DNA of 64,000 nt from positions 41,652-105,651 of the forward strand of contig JAMPDF010000004.1 of the NCBI GenBank assembly GCA_023665755.1, written 5' to 3'. The position numbers were made by a program, and so were the translations under genes. The notes under the pieces are model-generated. The model saw only the letters and a program-made list of their open reading frames with translations, was not told the origin of the DNA and searched no databases. This document shows, piece after piece, positions 9,430 to 17,874 of the stretch (positions are counted from its first letter, which is position 1; each line of letters begins with the position of its first letter). This stretch comes from Prevotella sp. GTDB taxonomy: Bacteria; Bacillota_I; Bacilli_A; ML615J-28; CAG-313.

Positions 9430-10011
9430 ATGAAACATATTTTTGGTTTTACTGTAAGAGATATAGCTGAAATTGCTATATTATGTGCTATCGCTGTAGT
9501 ACTAGACAAATTTGTGAAATTGTCTATTGGTGCAACAGGTGGATCTATCAATATTGCCATGGTACCACTTTTTATTATTGCTTTAAGACATGGCTGGTTT
9601 AAAGGCTTAATTGCTGGAGGACTCGTTTATGGTCTTATTAGTTGTTTATTAGATGGATACGGCCTAATTACTTATCCACTAGAATATCTTGTTGCTTTTG
9701 GATCAGTTGCAATTACTGGTTTAGTGGCAAAATGGATTAATCAATTCTATTTGAATAAAACTACAAAAAGTGTTATACTATCTTTCTTATGTTTAATCGG
9801 TTCTATGCTTGCTGCATTTATCATTCGTTTCATCTGTGGTTCAATAGACTCTGTTCTTCTTTACGATTATACTTGGTCAGCTGCTTTTGTTTACAATGCC
9901 CCATACGTATTTATATCTGGTGCTGCCGTAGCAGTAATTATGTGTCTTCTTTTACCTAGTATTGTTTTACTAAATCGTGAATATCCTACTCAATATTTAA
10001 AAGGTGAATAG
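9430..10011 (+). CDS. thiT: Thiamine transporter, ECF S-component
   Basis: ThiT binds thiamine in the membrane and works with a shared EcfA/A'/T module encoded elsewhere. The 193 residues form about six hydrophobic segments. The FTVRDIAEIAILCAIAVVLD start, the GGSINIAMVPLF segment and the YPLEYLVAF segment are typical of ThiT. The ATG at 9430 is chosen because AGGAGG lies 7 bases upstream; an upstream in-frame TTG (9409) falls in the terminator T-run. The TPP riboswitch upstream confirms the substrate. Other thiamine genes are absent from the window, consistent with thiamine uptake as a standalone unit. Confidence 0.93.
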   Translation: MKHIFGFTVRDIAEIAILCAIAVVLDKFVKLSIGATGGSINIAMVPLFIIALRHGWFKGLIAGGLVYGLISCLLDGYGLITYPLEYLVAFGSVAITGLVAKWINQFYLNKTTKSVILSFLCLIGSMLAAFIIRFICGSIDSVLLYDYTWSAAFVYNAPYVFISGAAVAVIMCLLLPSIVLLNREYPTQYLKGE

Positions 10012-10028
10012 TTTTGTTTATGATATAA

Positions 10029-10062
10029 AATGACTGTACAATATGTACAGTCATTTTTTCTT
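10029..10062. terminator. Bidirectional terminator between thiT and flotillin
   Basis: Stem TGACTGTACA/TGTACAGTCA (10031-10040 and 10044-10053) with a 3-base loop, T-rich on the plus side and TTTTA on the minus side; the two genes converge here. Confidence 0.8.
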
Positions 10063-10065
10063 TTT

Positions 10066-11544
10066 TTATGCATCTATTTTGGTTTCTTCAAATGGTTTTG
10101 TTTCTTTAGTTTGTTCTGGTTGTGTATTTTTATCTTGTTTTACTTGAGTAACTAATTTCCCACCTAAATATCCAGCAAGAATAGATTTAATATCAATACC
10201 TAACGTTTGTTCTAAACTTTGTATCAATTGGGATCCATTACTAGTAACTTCTTTGGCTAATTTTGCTGTATTCCCTTCTCCATACATTGTAATCGAACCA
10301 ATTTGACCATATGCTTCAGCAAGAGGTTCTGAATAAGCCTTGACAACGTCTGGTAATACACCCGAATTTAAAATCAATTCAAGGACGGATGCTTCACCCA
10401 TCTTCTTCATAGCCTCAGCCTTTTTCTCAATAGCTTCAGCCTCTGCTTCACCTTTTGCAAGTATACCGGCTGCTTCTTGTTCTGCTGCATATCTAGATGC
10501 CTCAGATTGTGCTTTTAACGCATAAGCACGTTGTTCTTCTTCATAGCGAGATGCTTCTGCTGCTTTTTGTCGTTTAAATAATTCTGCTTGAGCAATTTGT
10601 TCTGCTGCATATTTTTCTGCATCTGCTGTTTTCTTGATTTGAGCTTCTAATTGGCGTTCTTGAAGTTCGACTTCTTTTTGTCCAAGTTCGACTTCCCTTT
10701 CACGCTTAGCAATATCTGCATTTACTTTTGCAACATTGATTTCTTGTTGACGTTTTTGCTCTTCGATGGAATAGGCCGCATCTGCTGTTGCTCTTGCTGT
10801 ATCAGTTTTCATTTTTAACTCTGCTTGACGAAGAGCAAGACTTGTATTTTGTTCAACAATAAGCGTTTCTGCATCTATTCTAGCCTTATTTGCTGTTTCG
10901 TTTGCTTCTGACTGTGCAATGGCAACATCTCGTTCAGCTTGGGCTCTTGCTATACTTGCATTTTTTGAAATTTGTGCAATATTATCTACACCAAGATTTT
11001 CAATTACACGATTATCATCAATAAAATTTTGGATAGTTAAATTAATGATTTGAAGTCCCATTCTTGCCATATCTTGTGTTGCATTTTCTTTTACTTTTTC
11101 TGCAAATAAATCACGATTATGAACCAAATCCTCTAATTTCATTTGCCCAATGATTTCACGCATATTTCCTTCTAAAACTTCTTTTGCAATAGAACGAATG
11201 CCATCTAAGTTTTGTTGTAAGAAAATTTGTGATGCTTTTGAAAGCGCCTCAGGTTCTGAATCAATTTTAATATTAGCAACACCATCTACAAAAATATTAA
11301 TAAATTCTTTTGTTGGCACTGCATTAGATGTTTTAATATCCACTTGGATTAAACTAAGTGGTATTTTATCTACTCTTTCTAGTCCTGGGAATCGAAATCC
11401 TGCTCGACCAATTAATACTCTTTGTTTGAATGGGCCTGTAATAATAAAAGCAGTATCCGGTGGTGCTTTTACATACGATATGCCAATTAAAATTAGCACA
11501 ATGAGTACTATGGCAGCAATAATAATATAAGTTATGTAGTCCAT
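10066..11544 (-). CDS. Flotillin-family membrane scaffold protein
   Basis: One N-terminal membrane segment (about residues 4-24) is followed by an SPFH/prohibitin domain (KAPPDTAFIITGPFKQRVLIGRAGF onward in short conserved blocks), then a long Ala/Glu/Arg/Lys coiled coil (about 195-385) with the EAEAIEKKAEAMKK-type repeats of flotillins, and a C-terminal oligomerisation region. The 492 residues match FloT-like proteins, which organise membrane microdomains. An NfeD-type partner is not adjacent. It is a single-gene unit with a consensus promoter. Confidence 0.93.
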   Translation of the reverse strand: MDYITYIIIAAIVLIVLILIGISYVKAPPDTAFIITGPFKQRVLIGRAGFRFPGLERVDKIPLSLIQVDIKTSNAVPTKEFINIFVDGVANIKIDSEPEALSKASQIFLQQNLDGIRSIAKEVLEGNMREIIGQMKLEDLVHNRDLFAEKVKENATQDMARMGLQIINLTIQNFIDDNRVIENLGVDNIAQISKNASIARAQAERDVAIAQSEANETANKARIDAETLIVEQNTSLALRQAELKMKTDTARATADAAYSIEEQKRQQEINVAKVNADIAKREREVELGQKEVELQERQLEAQIKKTADAEKYAAEQIAQAELFKRQKAAEASRYEEEQRAYALKAQSEASRYAAEQEAAGILAKGEAEAEAIEKKAEAMKKMGEASVLELILNSGVLPDVVKAYSEPLAEAYGQIGSITMYGEGNTAKLAKEVTSNGSQLIQSLEQTLGIDIKSILAGYLGGKLVTQVKQDKNTQPEQTKETKPFEETKIDA

Positions 11545-11577
11545 TTTATTTTCTCCTTTTCTTTAATCTACACTTAT

Positions 11578-11606
11578 ATTATACAATATTTGTAAAAATA
11601 TGTCAA
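11578..11606 (-). promoter_or_regulatory. Consensus sigma-A promoter of the flotillin gene
   Basis: On the minus strand: TTGACA (11606-11601), a 17-base spacer and TATAAT (11583-11578), both perfect matches, about 35 bases before the ATG. Confidence 0.85.
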
Positions 11607-11664
11607 TGTATTTTTATGTATTTTTTGTATTTTTCTTCTAAATCCTATTATTCATAAATATAAA

Positions 11665-11700
11665 TAATAAAAAGATTGCTAAATAAAAGCAATCTTTTTT
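11665..11700 (-). terminator. Intrinsic terminator of pepF
   Basis: An 11-bp stem (11669-11679 with 11689-11699) lies immediately past the pepF stop; the minus strand continues in a T-rich tract. Confidence 0.8.
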
Positions 11701-11704
11701 CATT

Positions 11705-13471
11705 TTATTCTTCAGCTAATAGTTTTTCTAATTCTTCTACAAGTACATCCATTCTTTCTACTACTGCCATATAAGCATCTTTTTTGGTAAAATCTACACC
11801 TGCTTCCTTCACTTGCTCAACTGGATATTTAGATCCTCCAGAACGAAGCAATTGAATATACCGATCGAATGCACCTGGTACATTATCTTTGACATCTTTG
11901 TAAATTTTAAAACTTGCTGCAAAACTAGTTGCATATTGGTATACATAAAATGGTGTATAGAATAGATGTGGAATATATGCCCAAACGTATTGTTTTACAC
12001 CTTCTTTAGTAATATCCATACCATAGTATTTTTTATACAAATCTATCATAATGCTAGATAACACTTCATAATTGATAGGTTTACCTTGCGCTACTTCTTG
12101 ATTAGCCAAATACTCATATTCAGCAAATAAAGTTTGGCGATAGAAAGTACTCATAATTTCATCAATTGCTTTTTGAATTACCATAATTTTTTCTTCTTTA
12201 GATGCATTAGGTAAGGTTAAAAAGTAATCAAGCAATGCGTGTTCATTAAATGTAGAGGCAATCTCTGCTACGAAAATAGTATAATCTTGTAACATTGTTG
12301 GTTGTGTTTCTGCCGCATACATAGAATGAATAGAATGTCCTGCCTCATGTGCTACTGTAAATACACTATCTAAGGTCTTATCATAATTCAATAAAATGAA
12401 TGGATGCAAATTGGCAACACTTGAAGAATATGCCCCTGTTGCTTTGCCATCGCGTTCTTCTACATCAACAAAACCATCTTTTAATACTTCATGCGCTTTT
12501 TCTTGAAAATCAGCTGGAAAATTTTGAATAGATGTGAAGAAGAGATTCTTTGCCTCTTCATATGTATATTCTTTATTAGAATGAGCAAGTTCAAGAAAAC
12601 GGTCATATGTACAATATTTTTTTAAGCCCAGTGCTTTTTTACGTAATTTAATGTATTTTTTAACAGATTGATTATGCTTGCCGGCTACATTAATTAAATT
12701 CAAAAAAACAGATGTGTCAATATTATTATTATATAAATAACTTTCTAATACAGATGCATAGTTTCTTGCTTTAGCACTAGCTTTATTATCTTGTAATACA
12801 TTATTATAAATGCTAGCATAAGTATGCTTGTGTGCTTCGAATGTATTAAACACAGCTTCAAAAATCTTTTTACGATCACTTGCTTCTTTAGATTGAGCAA
12901 TCAATGCACGATAATTGCCTTGTGTAACTGTAACAACTTGCTTGTTTTTCAATTTGACTTCTACACTTTTTCCATCCCCCACAGCTAAAGCACTATAAAG
13001 TTCTCCTGCTGATGATGTTACTGGCGCATATAGCGAAAGTAATTTTTCACTTGCACTATCTAAAACATGCTTACTTCCCCTAAATAATTTTTCTAATGAA
13101 AAACGAAACTCTTCAATTTCTTTATGTCGACTAAGCATCTCCATTACTTTTTCTTCACCAATTGATATCAATTCTGGTTCAACATAAGCAGTTGTCTCAG
13201 ATAATGTATAAAATGCCATTCTGCATCTATTGAGCGCTGCAGCATTTTCTACATCTTTTTTATTTAAATCACTTTTTAATGATGCATACTGATAAACGCG
13301 TGAAGCTTCTTCTTCAAATTTTTTCATCAATAAGCAATAAGCAACAAAAGAATCCTCTTCTCCAAGATGTCCTTGAAATGTTGCAAATTGATTAACCATT
13401 TGATAGACACCCTGTAAGGCTTCCTCAAATGCTTCTTTGGTATTAAAATGATAAGTTAAATCCCATTGCAT
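11705..13471 (-). CDS. pepF: Oligoendopeptidase F (M3 family zinc peptidase)
   Basis: A cytoplasmic metallopeptidase of 588 residues that trims short peptides. The zinc motif HEAGH (in TVAHEAGHSIHS) and the downstream Glu ligand region (FVAEIASTFNEH) are present, as are the C-terminal PHLFYTPFYVYQYATSFA block and GGSKYP segment typical of PepF. The length fits the family. It stands alone with its own terminator. Confidence 0.95.
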   Translation of the reverse strand: MQWDLTYHFNTKEAFEEALQGVYQMVNQFATFQGHLGEEDSFVAYCLLMKKFEEEASRVYQYASLKSDLNKKDVENAAALNRCRMAFYTLSETTAYVEPELISIGEEKVMEMLSRHKEIEEFRFSLEKLFRGSKHVLDSASEKLLSLYAPVTSSAGELYSALAVGDGKSVEVKLKNKQVVTVTQGNYRALIAQSKEASDRKKIFEAVFNTFEAHKHTYASIYNNVLQDNKASAKARNYASVLESYLYNNNIDTSVFLNLINVAGKHNQSVKKYIKLRKKALGLKKYCTYDRFLELAHSNKEYTYEEAKNLFFTSIQNFPADFQEKAHEVLKDGFVDVEERDGKATGAYSSSVANLHPFILLNYDKTLDSVFTVAHEAGHSIHSMYAAETQPTMLQDYTIFVAEIASTFNEHALLDYFLTLPNASKEEKIMVIQKAIDEIMSTFYRQTLFAEYEYLANQEVAQGKPINYEVLSSIMIDLYKKYYGMDITKEGVKQYVWAYIPHLFYTPFYVYQYATSFAASFKIYKDVKDNVPGAFDRYIQLLRSGGSKYPVEQVKEAGVDFTKKDAYMAVVERMDVLVEELEKLLAEE

Positions 13472-13587
13472 ATATATTTTCTCCTTTTTTCTCTGTATTA
13501 TTTTACCACATTTTCAATATTTTAACATAGCAAATGGTAATAAAAATAAATATACAAGGAAGATAAATATATTTTTACTTACCCTAT

Positions 13588-13620
13588 AAAAAAGAAAATA
13601 GGGCTTATGCCCTACTTTCT
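13588..13620 (-). terminator. Intrinsic terminator of the InlB-repeat lipoprotein
   Basis: The GGGC/GCCC hairpin (core 13599-13614, extended by AGAAA/TTTCT) overlaps the stop codon, and the minus strand continues with TTTTCTTTTTT. Confidence 0.8.
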
Positions 13621-15661
13621 ATTGAGGATTATATTTATCTCCATTATTGAAATAACCAAAAGTAAATGCCATACCTTGATAATACATACATAGATATTCA
13701 CCTTGATATATTGCATTCGTTGGATCTACAATTTGTGAATTGGTAATATCAAATAAACCATTTGTTGTACCATATGCATATCCTGCAGTTGCTGTAGCTG
13801 CAGAAGTTTGGAATACAGGTGCACCTTGTCCACCTGCTTGTGCAAGCAAACCTGCAATATATGGATTATTTTCACCAAATTCAAATGCTTGGTAATTATC
13901 AAATTGAAGTGATCCTTTGATAATGTCATTGGTTAATCCTTCAGCATCACCTGATTTATTGACACAGATTAAATTCATATATGTTAATGTATTATCTAAA
14001 TTGCTCTTTAAGAATGAACGACCAAATGGTGTAAATAGCGCATTTAATCCTTTGATTTGTGGTACAAAAGCACTTGCTTTTACCACAGTAAACCAACCTT
14101 CACTACCTGTTACATAAGATTCTAATGTAGAATTTTCAATAAATGTTTTAGCAGGATATCCACCATTAGCCGATTTTGGACTTACATGGTCTTGAATAAT
14201 AACTGGACCACCAGCACCAATCATTTCAGAATCCTTAATAGTTACTTTGTCAGAACCCCAGTTATATACAAAGCAGTTGAAAGAATCATATGCACGACAT
14301 TTTTCAATCAAATATGGTTGAGATGTACGATTAGGGAAATATGCAATAAATGAACAAGATGTAATATTGTTATAAGCAGTGAATGTACCTGCTTCTACCT
14401 TCATGAAAATTTGACCACCTGATTTGATTACATTTTCAACGCGTGGTGCATTACCAATGATGTTCACGCCTTCAATTGAAGATGTAGCTGTTTCAGCGCC
14501 TCGTAATTTAATTAATGTAGCATGAGAAATCACTTCTCCTTCTGCAACAATTTTATTGTCACCACGAACTACTTCTTTAAAAGATTGTGTATCTAATGTA
14601 AAATAGTTTCCATAGATATGTAGTTCTTCATCATCTACTAATTCTCTAATATAAAAATCCATCCAGTCTTTCATAGAACCAAGTGCTCTTTCATAGTCAG
14701 AATCAGATTTTGAAAGTTCATGTTCTTGATAGAAGAAATAGCTTGGTACATCTTTTGCGGTAAGAACAATATCATTTTGGAAAATAAATGCTTGTGGATG
14801 AAAGTCAAGTTGTAATCCATTTTCAGTCTTGAATGCATTCCATGCCTCTGCTTCATTACCACTTTTTCTATTTTCTAAATAAGCAAGTTCTTTTGATGTA
14901 TAAACGTTATATCCGTCTACTACATCAAATTCATACGTTACTGTATATTTTTCTTTATTTTCTAATTGCTTTTCAGTTAATCCTTTTGGTAATACAGAGA
15001 TTTGGAATGATTGACCAATTGCTTCTTCTGAGAAGTCTACTGTGCAAGCAACATAATCTAATTGTTCTACATAACGATTCAAATTTGTTTCATCTAAAAC
15101 AACATAATCACCATTTTCTAAAATAGCAATTGTAATTTCATATTCCCAAGATTCTACTGTAGTTGGTGTTGTTTTTCCTGTTGCAAGTTCATATTTTACA
15201 AAACTAACCTTAGGTTCTGCACGCCAAGGATTATCATCACCTACTAAGTAATTTTTTGTCAAATCCATAAATTCAATACGCTTATTGTCTTTTTCTTTTT
15301 TATTGGCTTGATATAGCACAATATTAGAAGGCAATTGTACATCATTGATTAGTATTTTATTTTGTGATGCATCTACTTCCCATCTTGCATATAAAGTAAT
15401 ACTTTCGTTTACTACTTCTTCAAATGTATATTCAGTTGCATATGTTTTTTCTAAATACCAACCTTTAAATTCATACCCTTCTCTTGTAGGGTCTTCTGGC
15501 TTTTCAACCTTTTGACCTTCTTCTACTTCAACTTCTTTAATGGTGGATCCACCCATTGTGTCAAATGTAACCTTATATGTCTTGGTTTCTATACATGAAG
15601 CCATCAAAAGACCAAAGACTACAAAGATGCCTAATAAGAAAACTTTTTTTAAACTCTTCAT
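13619..15661 (-). CDS. Lipoprotein with Listeria-Bacteroides repeat and beta-helix-like body
   Basis: The signal peptide ends in lipobox MASC. One InlB-type (Flg_new) repeat follows (VTFDTMGGS...PTREGYEFKGWY, about residues 28-95 of the mature region). The rest, about 550 residues, alternates short beta strands with turns in the manner of right-handed beta-helix proteins, for example TIKDSEMIGAGGPVIIQ and FIENSTLES. No catalytic motif is recognised. An upstream in-frame ATG (15679) exists, but AAGGAG sits correctly for the ATG at 15661. It lies 75 bp past the exporter genes and may be cotranscribed with them. Confidence 0.75.
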   Translation of the reverse strand: MKSLKKVFLLGIFVVFGLLMASCIETKTYKVTFDTMGGSTIKEVEVEEGQKVEKPEDPTREGYEFKGWYLEKTYATEYTFEEVVNESITLYARWEVDASQNKILINDVQLPSNIVLYQANKKEKDNKRIEFMDLTKNYLVGDDNPWRAEPKVSFVKYELATGKTTPTTVESWEYEITIAILENGDYVVLDETNLNRYVEQLDYVACTVDFSEEAIGQSFQISVLPKGLTEKQLENKEKYTVTYEFDVVDGYNVYTSKELAYLENRKSGNEAEAWNAFKTENGLQLDFHPQAFIFQNDIVLTAKDVPSYFFYQEHELSKSDSDYERALGSMKDWMDFYIRELVDDEELHIYGNYFTLDTQSFKEVVRGDNKIVAEGEVISHATLIKLRGAETATSSIEGVNIIGNAPRVENVIKSGGQIFMKVEAGTFTAYNNITSCSFIAYFPNRTSQPYLIEKCRAYDSFNCFVYNWGSDKVTIKDSEMIGAGGPVIIQDHVSPKSANGGYPAKTFIENSTLESYVTGSEGWFTVVKASAFVPQIKGLNALFTPFGRSFLKSNLDNTLTYMNLICVNKSGDAEGLTNDIIKGSLQFDNYQAFEFGENNPYIAGLLAQAGGQGAPVFQTSAATATAGYAYGTTNGLFDITNSQIVDPTNAIYQGEYLCMYYQGMAFTFGYFNNGDKYNPQ

Positions 15662-15736
15662 ATTTTTCTCCTTTTTCATTTTTTACCACATTTTTTTAAT
15701 CTACATTATTCTTTTTGTGGTGTAAAAGAATATGTT

Positions 15737-16192
15737 TTAAAACCAATCATTATCCATTGCATAGATTTCTATTTCTATGCTTTTTTTCTTGTTATCTGTC
15801 GCACGAATAATAATGGTTGCGGTACCCTTTTCATGAAACTCAATGGTTGCGGTACCATCAGCATTTTCAGTAACACTGAATACTCTTGATTTTTCATCAT
15901 ATGCATATTCCAATTTTTGATTGGTTGCATTATCTGGTTTCAATTGACATTTGATGACAACCTTTAAACCAGGTGTAAATTGTTCACTGATATACCCTTC
16001 AATCCCTTGATCGATTTTAGGCTTTTCATCAGGCTTTAATGGGTCATATTTTGTATATCCATCTGTAATGCATATAATTTCCTCAACATACTTTGTTTCA
16101 TTATATACTCTCATTCTAAGCCCAATGAAACCAGGAACAACAATAGCAATAATAAATATCACACCTATTGTTAAAATAACTGATTTTTTCAT
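15737..16192 (-). CDS. Small membrane-anchored or exported protein of unknown function
   Basis: 151 residues with one N-terminal hydrophobic segment (about 4-25) and a soluble beta-rich domain outside the membrane. The C-terminal half (VFSVTENADGTATIEFHEKG and ATIIIRATDNKKKS) resembles an Ig-like fold. It begins 5 bp after the ABC permease gene, so it is likely part of the same transcript and may be an accessory factor of the exporter. I do not recognise a named family. Confidence 0.65.
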   Translation of the reverse strand: MKKSVILTIGVIFIIAIVVPGFIGLRMRVYNETKYVEEIICITDGYTKYDPLKPDEKPKIDQGIEGYISEQFTPGLKVVIKCQLKPDNATNQKLEYAYDEKSRVFSVTENADGTATIEFHEKGTATIIIRATDNKKKSIEIEIYAMDNDWF

Positions 16193-16197
16193 AGCAA

Positions 16198-17871
16198 TTA
16201 CCCCTGTATTTCATAATAATATGCTTTAATTTTTTTCAAAAACATATATAAACTAGAGCCAAAAATAACTAAACTAATCAATAATAACTTCACAAAACCA
16301 ATCGTCAAATCATTATTATATAAACTAGCCTCTGATAATAGCTTATAGGCAACAACCGCATAAATAATAGAAATAATAAATGCAAGTCCTGTAGATTTAT
16401 TTTCATTTGGGTTATCAATGGAAACACCAGTTGTGGCATATTGCTCATTTTGAGGATGAATGATATCTAATGTAGCACTATATATCATGTGACCTATATG
16501 TAAAAATAAGATTGCAAAACCAAATAAGACAATATCACCTACATGAAACTGCACAGAATGACCAAAAATAGCTACAGTTGCAAATACGCTTGGTATAGAA
16601 AACAAGATATTAAAGAATAACTTAGCAAGTAGCGGATAAACCGCATCAATAGGCTTTGTTTTCTTCATATATCCGGCACGTCCTTCTCTACTATAATAAG
16701 TAGAAATCAGTGCATTAGAAGCCAAAAGCGGTAAACAAATCAATAATACATTAAATGTATAAATTAGCCAATTTCCTAGTTCTCTTGTATCCATAGCTTT
16801 ATAAATGGCGTTTAGTAGTAGAATTAAAATAGGTACAATAATATAAACCATTAAATAATTAATTGATATATCAATTGTTCTTAAATTAATCTTAAATTCT
16901 TTATTGACAAAAGTCAAATAATGCCCATGCTTTTTATTTTTTCCATTTGTTTTATTGCTTTTGTTTAATTCAAAATTTTTAGCCATCATCACAAAGAATA
17001 ATGGTCTAGACGCAAAATAAGATATAAAGAATAAAATAGCAGATACTCCAATTAAAATAGCAAATTTACCTATGGTAAAGAAATTGATACCAAAAGCGCC
17101 ACCTTTTGACTGTTCACCAATCATAATTCGAATCAACTGATTCATTAGAAATAATTTTTGTTCTACAAGTAGTAAAAATTCACGAATACTATTTCGAATG
17201 GTTGGCCATTGGTTAATCAAATCAATATTTTCTGGGATAAGACCTATCAAGTATACTGCAAGCCAAATAAGTCCAGCAAGTACGAGTAGAAAAACAATAA
17301 ACTCTATGATTGCGTTTTTCTTCAAAAATCTATAGATATATAATACCGGTATAGAGAAAATAGCACCAAGCAATACTGGAAGCGCTACAATCAACAATAA
17401 TGGTATCCACATCCAAATATATACCCAAAATGAACAATAACCCTGTGTAAATAATAACGTAATACAAGACAAGCTAATAGGTATTAATAAACTAAAACTT
17501 TTCTTTAATTCATATACATAAAATACAATAATCTTAGAAATAAAAATCTGATTGGCTCTAACGGGTAAAGTAATTAATACTCTATTATCTTCTGCAAAAT
17601 ATAAATTTTTCATTAATTCTACTGTACAAGAGATAAAAGATAAGGCCAGTGATATAGTGAGTACAAGTACCATAATCCGTGGTGATTCATCATATAAAAA
17701 GATACCAAATCGATTACACAATGATAAAATAATATATATAACTGCCGTAATAATAAGAAATTTAACCAAGGATAAAATGACTTTTCGTAAAGCTTCTTTC
17801 TTATTTTTAATCCACCCTAAATCAATCTTATCCCGAAGTTGCATCACGACAAGTGTCTTCAAGTGATTCAT
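16198..17871 (-). CDS. ABC exporter permease, ABC-2 type, multi-spanning
   Basis: 557 residues with about 10-12 hydrophobic segments. The beginning (a charged helix with QLRDKIDLGW) and the YFAEDNRVLITLPVRANQIFISK segment resemble Firmicute ABC-2 exporter permeases of the putative ABC exporter type. It sits 3 bp after the gene carrying the cognate ATPase domain and before the small exported protein, forming one unit. The substrate is unknown. Confidence 0.8.
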   Translation of the reverse strand: MNHLKTLVVMQLRDKIDLGWIKNKKEALRKVILSLVKFLIITAVIYIILSLCNRFGIFLYDESPRIMVLVLTISLALSFISCTVELMKNLYFAEDNRVLITLPVRANQIFISKIIVFYVYELKKSFSLLIPISLSCITLLFTQGYCSFWVYIWMWIPLLLIVALPVLLGAIFSIPVLYIYRFLKKNAIIEFIVFLLVLAGLIWLAVYLIGLIPENIDLINQWPTIRNSIREFLLLVEQKLFLMNQLIRIMIGEQSKGGAFGINFFTIGKFAILIGVSAILFFISYFASRPLFFVMMAKNFELNKSNKTNGKNKKHGHYLTFVNKEFKINLRTIDISINYLMVYIIVPILILLLNAIYKAMDTRELGNWLIYTFNVLLICLPLLASNALISTYYSREGRAGYMKKTKPIDAVYPLLAKLFFNILFSIPSVFATVAIFGHSVQFHVGDIVLFGFAILFLHIGHMIYSATLDIIHPQNEQYATTGVSIDNPNENKSTGLAFIISIIYAVVAYKLLSEASLYNNDLTIGFVKLLLISLVIFGSSLYMFLKKIKAYYYEIQG

Positions 17872-17874
17872 ATC

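Noticed and set aside
14833..15126. Plus-strand Leu/His-rich frame opposite the InlB-repeat lipoprotein
   Set aside because: It is an antisense shadow of a well-supported gene with a signal peptide, RBS and terminator.
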